A stretch of 27,452 bases of DNA from Fidelibacterota bacterium (GTDB taxonomy: Bacteria > Marinisomatota > SORT01). The notes under the pieces were generated by a model. That model ran no database searches. It had not been told where the DNA came from and worked only from the letters and a program-made list of their open reading frames with translations. The position numbers and the translations under genes are program-made. Shown here in pieces: positions 23,652 through 27,452 of this stretch. The stretch is from the NCBI GenBank assembly GCA_022563775.1, contig JADFMS010000014.1:1-27452 (forward strand). Direction: 5' to 3'. The number at the start of each line of letters is the position of its first letter. Within the stretch, counting starts at the first letter, position 1.

Positions 23652-24428
23652 ATGGAACTGTTCGGGATAGACCAGAGGATGTTCGAGATATTCATGCTTG
23701 TTCTTGCCCGCATTTCTCTGATAGTTTCTGTCGTCCCGATATTCGGCTCCGCAAACGTGCCTATACCGGTCAAGGTAGGTTTATCCGTATTTTTAACGCT
23801 GGTTTCCTATTCTTTTGCGGAGGCATCCGGTGTGCCCCATGACCTGTCCATCGCCGCGCTGTTCACTTTGATGTTGAGAGAAGCGTTGATTGGAATGCTC
23901 TTTGGATTTATAACAGGAATACTCTTCTACGCTATCCAGTTTGCAGGTCACTTTATCAGCTTCCAGATGGGATTTGCAATGGTTCAGGTGATTGACCCTC
24001 AATCTCAGGAGAGAGTACCGATCATCGGTCAATTTTATTTTATCTTATCGATCCTCCTCTTCCTTTTAATTAACGGTCATCATCTTGTACTAAATGTCCT
24101 CGTTGAGAGCTTCAGTATTGTTCCTATAGGTACAGGTGTGTTGAGTAGAGAATTGACCGGTTCTCTGACACTCATAGGGGGGAGAGTATTTGTACTTGCG
24201 ATAAAAATAGCCAGTCCGATATTGGTAACGCTTTTTCTAACGGACGTGATGATGGGCATAATCGCCAGAACGGTACCCCAGATGAATGTATTTTTCGTCA
24301 GCCTCCCGCTGAAAATCGGTCTGGGCTTGACGCTTCTGGTAATGACCCTTTCCTCGTTTCCGTGGCTGATCGAAAAGCTTGTAGTCGAGATGAGCGAAAA
24401 TCTCAATATGGTCTTAAGGATGCTGTAG
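23652..24428 (+). CDS. fliR: Flagellar export gate protein FliR
   Basis: 258 residues, usual for FliR, an integral membrane protein that completes the FliP5-FliR1 gate. Multiple hydrophobic segments are seen. Conserved regions include VLARISLIVSVVPIFGSANV at about 17-36, REALIGMLFGFITG, and MGFAMVQVIDPQSQERVPII. The C-terminus contains RTVPQMNVFFVSLPLKIGLG, typical of the family. It begins one base after fliQ and ends three bases before flhB. Confidence 0.96.
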   Translation: MELFGIDQRMFEIFMLVLARISLIVSVVPIFGSANVPIPVKVGLSVFLTLVSYSFAEASGVPHDLSIAALFTLMLREALIGMLFGFITGILFYAIQFAGHFISFQMGFAMVQVIDPQSQERVPIIGQFYFILSILLFLLINGHHLVLNVLVESFSIVPIGTGVLSRELTGSLTLIGGRVFVLAIKIASPILVTLFLTDVMMGIIARTVPQMNVFFVSLPLKIGLGLTLLVMTLSSFPWLIEKLVVEMSENLNMVLRML

Positions 24429-24431
24429 AAA

Positions 24432-25496
24432 ATGGCTGAACAGAGTTTTCAGGAAAAAACTGAATTAGCGTCTCCAAAAAAGAAACAAGATGCGCGTAAA
24501 AAAGGGCAGGTTGCAAAAAGTCAGGAACTCAACTCGGCAGTTATCATGACCACCTCTATCATATTATTGTATTTTCTCATGGGCAGCATCATGGATACCA
24601 TTACGTCTGTTTTCAAGGCGGTTTACAGAGAAGCAGGCACATTTGAAATTTCCCAATCAATGGCGATGCCGTATCTCGAAATAGGATTGAACATCTACAG
24701 CGGCCTGGTCGCGCCTATTGCGCTGACAATAATGATGGTCGGTGTATTGACGGGTTATGCGCAAGTGGGTTCGATATTTTCTATTGACGCTATAAGGCCG
24801 AAATGGGAGAAAATCAGCCTTACAAAAGGTATCAAGAGGATGTTTTCACAGAGGTCTCTGATCGAAGGAATAAAAAGCGTTTTTAAACTCTTGATTGTGG
24901 GTATCATCGGCTATCTGACGATAGCTTCCTCATTTGATGAATTTATTTCCCTCTCCGAGAGAGAGATCAGCGGGTTAATATCCTTCATCGGCAGCATGAT
25001 ACTGAAAATTTCGGTGAATATCACAATAGCATTGATATTCCTTGCGGTGGCGGATTTCACTTATCAGCGCTGGAGACATAACAAAGACCTGATGATGACC
25101 AAACAGGAAGTGAAAGAGGAGTTCAAGCAGATGGAAGGTGATCCTCTCATAAAACAGAGGATCAGAAGCCTTCAGAGGGATAGCGCAAGAAAACGCATGT
25201 TGCAGGAAGTTCCGGAAGCGGACGTGATAATAACCAACCCGACGACTTACGCCGTCGCGCTTAAATATGATATTGAGACTATGTCTGCTCCGAAAGTCGT
25301 CGCTAAAGGTGTGAGAAAGATTGCCGAGAGGATAAAGGAGATAGCAAGTGAGCATGATGTACCGATAGTTGAGAACCAATGGCTTGCGAGGGCCCTTTAT
25401 AAATCGACTCGAATCGGAGAAGAGACTCCTTATGAGTTGTTCAAGGCTGTAGCCGAAGTATTGGCTTACGTGTACAAATTACAGGAAACCGAATGA
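24432..25496 (+). CDS. flhB: Flagellar export switch protein FlhB, with NPTT cleavage motif
   Basis: 354 residues, normal for FlhB, which controls the change from rod/hook to filament export. The N-terminus has the family pattern EKTELASPKKKQDARKKGQV, followed by four membrane helices (about 30-210) and a charged linker helix region (KQEVKEEFKQMEGDPLIKQR). The cytoplasmic autocleavage site reads N269-P270-T271-T272 instead of the near-universal NPTH. Asn and Pro are kept, so cleavage is still expected, possibly slower. The C-terminal part (PIVENQWLARALYKS) is ordinary. It overlaps flhA by ATGA. Confidence 0.96.
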   Translation: MAEQSFQEKTELASPKKKQDARKKGQVAKSQELNSAVIMTTSIILLYFLMGSIMDTITSVFKAVYREAGTFEISQSMAMPYLEIGLNIYSGLVAPIALTIMMVGVLTGYAQVGSIFSIDAIRPKWEKISLTKGIKRMFSQRSLIEGIKSVFKLLIVGIIGYLTIASSFDEFISLSEREISGLISFIGSMILKISVNITIALIFLAVADFTYQRWRHNKDLMMTKQEVKEEFKQMEGDPLIKQRIRSLQRDSARKRMLQEVPEADVIITNPTTYAVALKYDIETMSAPKVVAKGVRKIAERIKEIASEHDVPIVENQWLARALYKSTRIGEETPYELFKAVAEVLAYVYKLQETE

Positions 25497-27452
25497 CCGA
25501 CAATTTAAATAAATATTCGGGAATGATTGCTGCCTTCGGCGTGGTCGGCATCATAGGAGTGATGATAATTCCGCTTCCATCGTTCGCGCTTGACGCTTTA
25601 CTTGCCCTGAATATAACGATAGCGCTTGTGATCATAATGGTTTCAATGTACACGAGCGAGCCTCTGCAGTTCTCAGTATTCCCCGGTATGCTGTTGATAG
25701 TAACACTATTCAGGCTTTCCCTGAATATCGCTTCTACCCGGTTGATACTCTCAGAAGGTTATGCAGGAGGGATTATCGAAGCATTCGGAACATTCGTTGT
25801 CAGCGGAAATTACGTGGTCGGATTCATAATATTCCTCATTCTCGTAATCATAAACTTTGTGGTTATAACAAAGGGAGCCGGAAGAATAGCGGAAGTATCA
25901 GCCCGATTCACACTTGATGCTCTGCCCGGTAAGCAGATGGCAATTGACGCCGATCTCAATGCCGGGTTGATAGATGATCGTGAAGCCCGGGAAAGAAGGG
26001 AAAAGATTTCACAGGAAGCTGATTTCTACGGCGCAATGGACGGGGCAAGTAAATTCGTCAGGGGAGACGCAATAGCCGGCTTGATCATTACCGTTATAAA
26101 TCTTATCGGCGGATTGATAGTGGGTGTCGTGCAAAACGGCATGCAGATCTCTGAAGCAGTCGCGACATACTCAAAGCTAACGGTCGGCGACGGGCTGGTA
26201 ACCCAGATACCCGCACTTTTGATATCAACAGCTTCAGGACTTGTTGTTTCCCGCGCCGCATCCGGAACGAACGTCGGGCACGCGATCATCACGCAGCTAA
26301 CGTCAAAACCGAGAGCGCTTGCCGTTGCCTCGGTAGTGATATTTATTTTCGGTATGGCGCCGGGACTGCCTACACTTCCGTTTTTGATACTCGCCGTCAT
26401 TACCGGAAGCGTCGCATATAATCGGCTCCAGACCAGCCCCGATGAAAAGGAGGATGTCGTAGAGGAAGAGGTATTACCCGAGAACCCTCAAGACGAAATC
26501 ATAGCTCTATTACAGGTGGATCCGCTGGAGCTCGAGATAGGATACGGATTAATTCATCTGGTCGATGAAAGTCAGGGAGGGGACCTGCTTCAGAGAGTAA
26601 GTTCAATTAGAAAACAGATGGCGATGGAGTTGGGAATTATCGTTCCTCCCATAAGAATTCGTGATAATCTCCAATTAGGATCGAACGATTACGTCGTACG
26701 CATAAGAGGCAACGAAATTGCTTCGGGTGAAGTACTGTCGAATCATCTTCTTGTATTGAATCCCGAGGTTCTCGATTCCTCAATGCCGGGTGAAGATACT
26801 ACAGAACCTACCTTTGGAATGCCGGCAAAATGGATTCCGGAAAGTCAAAAAGTGGCGGCGGAATCGGCTGGCGCTACCGTAGTTGATCCTGAGACCGTTC
26901 TGGCAACGCACTTAATGGACATATTCAAGATGAACGCGCACCAGCTTCTGAGCCGGCAGGATGTACAGGTGTTAATAAATAACGTTAAGGAGAGTAATCC
27001 CACAGTCGTCGAGGAATTAATTCCCGGATTGTTGGGAGTAGGAACGATTCAAAAGGTGTTGCAGAATTTACTTAGAGAAAAAGTTCCGTTAAAAGATCTG
27101 GTATATATACTCGAAGTCCTCGCCGACTTTGCGCCGCAAACTAAAGATCCGGAACTCCTTACGGAATATCTGCGGACATACCTCGCGGATACTATCTGTC
27201 AGACGTTCAAGAGTGATGACGATAAGCTGTATGCGATTACACTCGATCCCTCAATAGAAAATGAAATCGTTCAAGCGGCAATAAAAAAGCCCGGCTTATC
27301 CACAGAGATAGGACTGGCTCCGGAAAAGATAAGAGACATTTACAAAGAGCTGAGACCGTTGATAAAAAGGATGAACATGGAAGGCAGACAGGGAGTAGTC
27401 GTTTGCAGCCCTCAGGTGAGGCCGTTTTTCAGAGCGCTGCTTGAGCCGACAT
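25493..27452 (+). CDS. flhA: Flagellar export protein FlhA (partial, C-terminus missing)
   Basis: 653 complete codons are present and the frame is open to the window edge; probably some 30-45 residues are missing, as FlhA is usually near 690. FlhA is the main proton-coupled export gate subunit, with a cytoplasmic ring that receives chaperone-substrate complexes. The membrane part has RLSLNIASTRLIL and the FHIPEP signature region RFTLDALPGKQMAIDADLNA followed by GLIDDREAR. The cytoplasmic domain begins near 320 after an acidic linker (DEKEDVVEEE). The last visible residues, VVCSPQVRPFFRALLEPT, are typical of the FlhA C-terminal region. ATG 25493 overlaps the flhB stop by four bases. Confidence 0.97.
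   Translation, partial: MTDNLNKYSGMIAAFGVVGIIGVMIIPLPSFALDALLALNITIALVIIMVSMYTSEPLQFSVFPGMLLIVTLFRLSLNIASTRLILSEGYAGGIIEAFGTFVVSGNYVVGFIIFLILVIINFVVITKGAGRIAEVSARFTLDALPGKQMAIDADLNAGLIDDREARERREKISQEADFYGAMDGASKFVRGDAIAGLIITVINLIGGLIVGVVQNGMQISEAVATYSKLTVGDGLVTQIPALLISTASGLVVSRAASGTNVGHAIITQLTSKPRALAVASVVIFIFGMAPGLPTLPFLILAVITGSVAYNRLQTSPDEKEDVVEEEVLPENPQDEIIALLQVDPLELEIGYGLIHLVDESQGGDLLQRVSSIRKQMAMELGIIVPPIRIRDNLQLGSNDYVVRIRGNEIASGEVLSNHLLVLNPEVLDSSMPGEDTTEPTFGMPAKWIPESQKVAAESAGATVVDPETVLATHLMDIFKMNAHQLLSRQDVQVLINNVKESNPTVVEELIPGLLGVGTIQKVLQNLLREKVPLKDLVYILEVLADFAPQTKDPELLTEYLRTYLADTICQTFKSDDDKLYAITLDPSIENEIVQAAIKKPGLSTEIGLAPEKIRDIYKELRPLIKRMNMEGRQGVVVCSPQVRPFFRALLEPT

Noticed and set aside
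1..27452. CRISPR arrays, tRNA or rRNA genes, insertion sequences or phage genes.
   Set aside because: No spaced direct repeats, no cloverleaf or rRNA-like sequence, and no transposase or integrase were seen; coding is nearly continuous flagellar genes.

Overview
The window is almost entirely one large, co-directional (+ strand) flagellar gene cluster from a bacterium. In order it holds a regulatory block (fapA, a receiver protein, a sigma-54 response regulator), the rod/basal body/export ATPase block (flgB, flgC, an unrecognised small gene, fliE, fliF, fliG, fliH, fliI, fliJ, a ylxF/motE-like gene, fliK), the hook block (flgD, a TIGR02530-type flagellar operon gene, flgE), and the stator, switch and export-gate block (motA, motB, fliL, fliM, fliN/fliY-like, fliO, fliP, fliQ, fliR, flhB, flhA). 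flhA runs off the right edge. At the left edge the 5' end of an unrelated divergent gene is seen on the minus strand.

The gene order closely follows the Bacillus-type fla/che operon (flgB-flgC-fliE-F-G-H-I-J-ylxF-fliK-flgD-flgE-...-fliL-M-Y-...-O-P-Q-R-flhB-flhA). The control logic is different: three sites with sigma-54 (RpoN) -24/-12 layout stand in front of fapA, flgB and flgD, and the cluster encodes its own NtrC-family activator with an intact GAFTGA loop. That combination, with a MotB transmembrane segment of the sodium (PomB/MotS) type, moderate-to-low G+C judged by eye, and unusually many TTG start codons, points to a non-proteobacterial, probably diderm and possibly marine lineage. 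I cannot name the phylum with confidence.

Region by region: 1-191 is the partial minus-strand gene. 192-673 is a divergent intergenic region with a sigma-70-like promoter leftwards, a perfect sigma-54 promoter rightwards, and several short inverted repeats between them. 674-4834 is the regulatory block, in which two receiver proteins are adjacent with no histidine kinase; the first has a degenerate GGDEF-like C-terminus. 4835-5032 is a promoter region. 5033-14387 is the tightly packed, often overlapping basal-body operon. 14388-14601 holds the flgD promoter. 14602-17878 is the hook operon. 17879-17951 carries two hairpins. 17952-27452 is the stator/switch/export operon.

How it works together: the FliF/FliG ring and the FliM/FliN-type switch form the rotor base. 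FliH/FliI/FliJ feed substrates to the FliO-dependent FliP/Q/R, FlhB and FlhA gate. FlgB/FlgC and FlgE build rod and hook under FlgD capping and FliK length control. MotA/MotB with FliL form the stator. The sigma-54 activator most likely turns on the three promoters in its own cluster.

Points most worth a second look: the receiver/GAF/degenerate-GGDEF protein paired with the sigma-54 regulator, the 108-residue unknown between flgC and fliE, the NPTT (not NPTH) cleavage motif in FlhB, the FliY-like FliN that has lost the CheC catalytic asparagine, the enlarged hook protein, and the hairpin pair ahead of motA.
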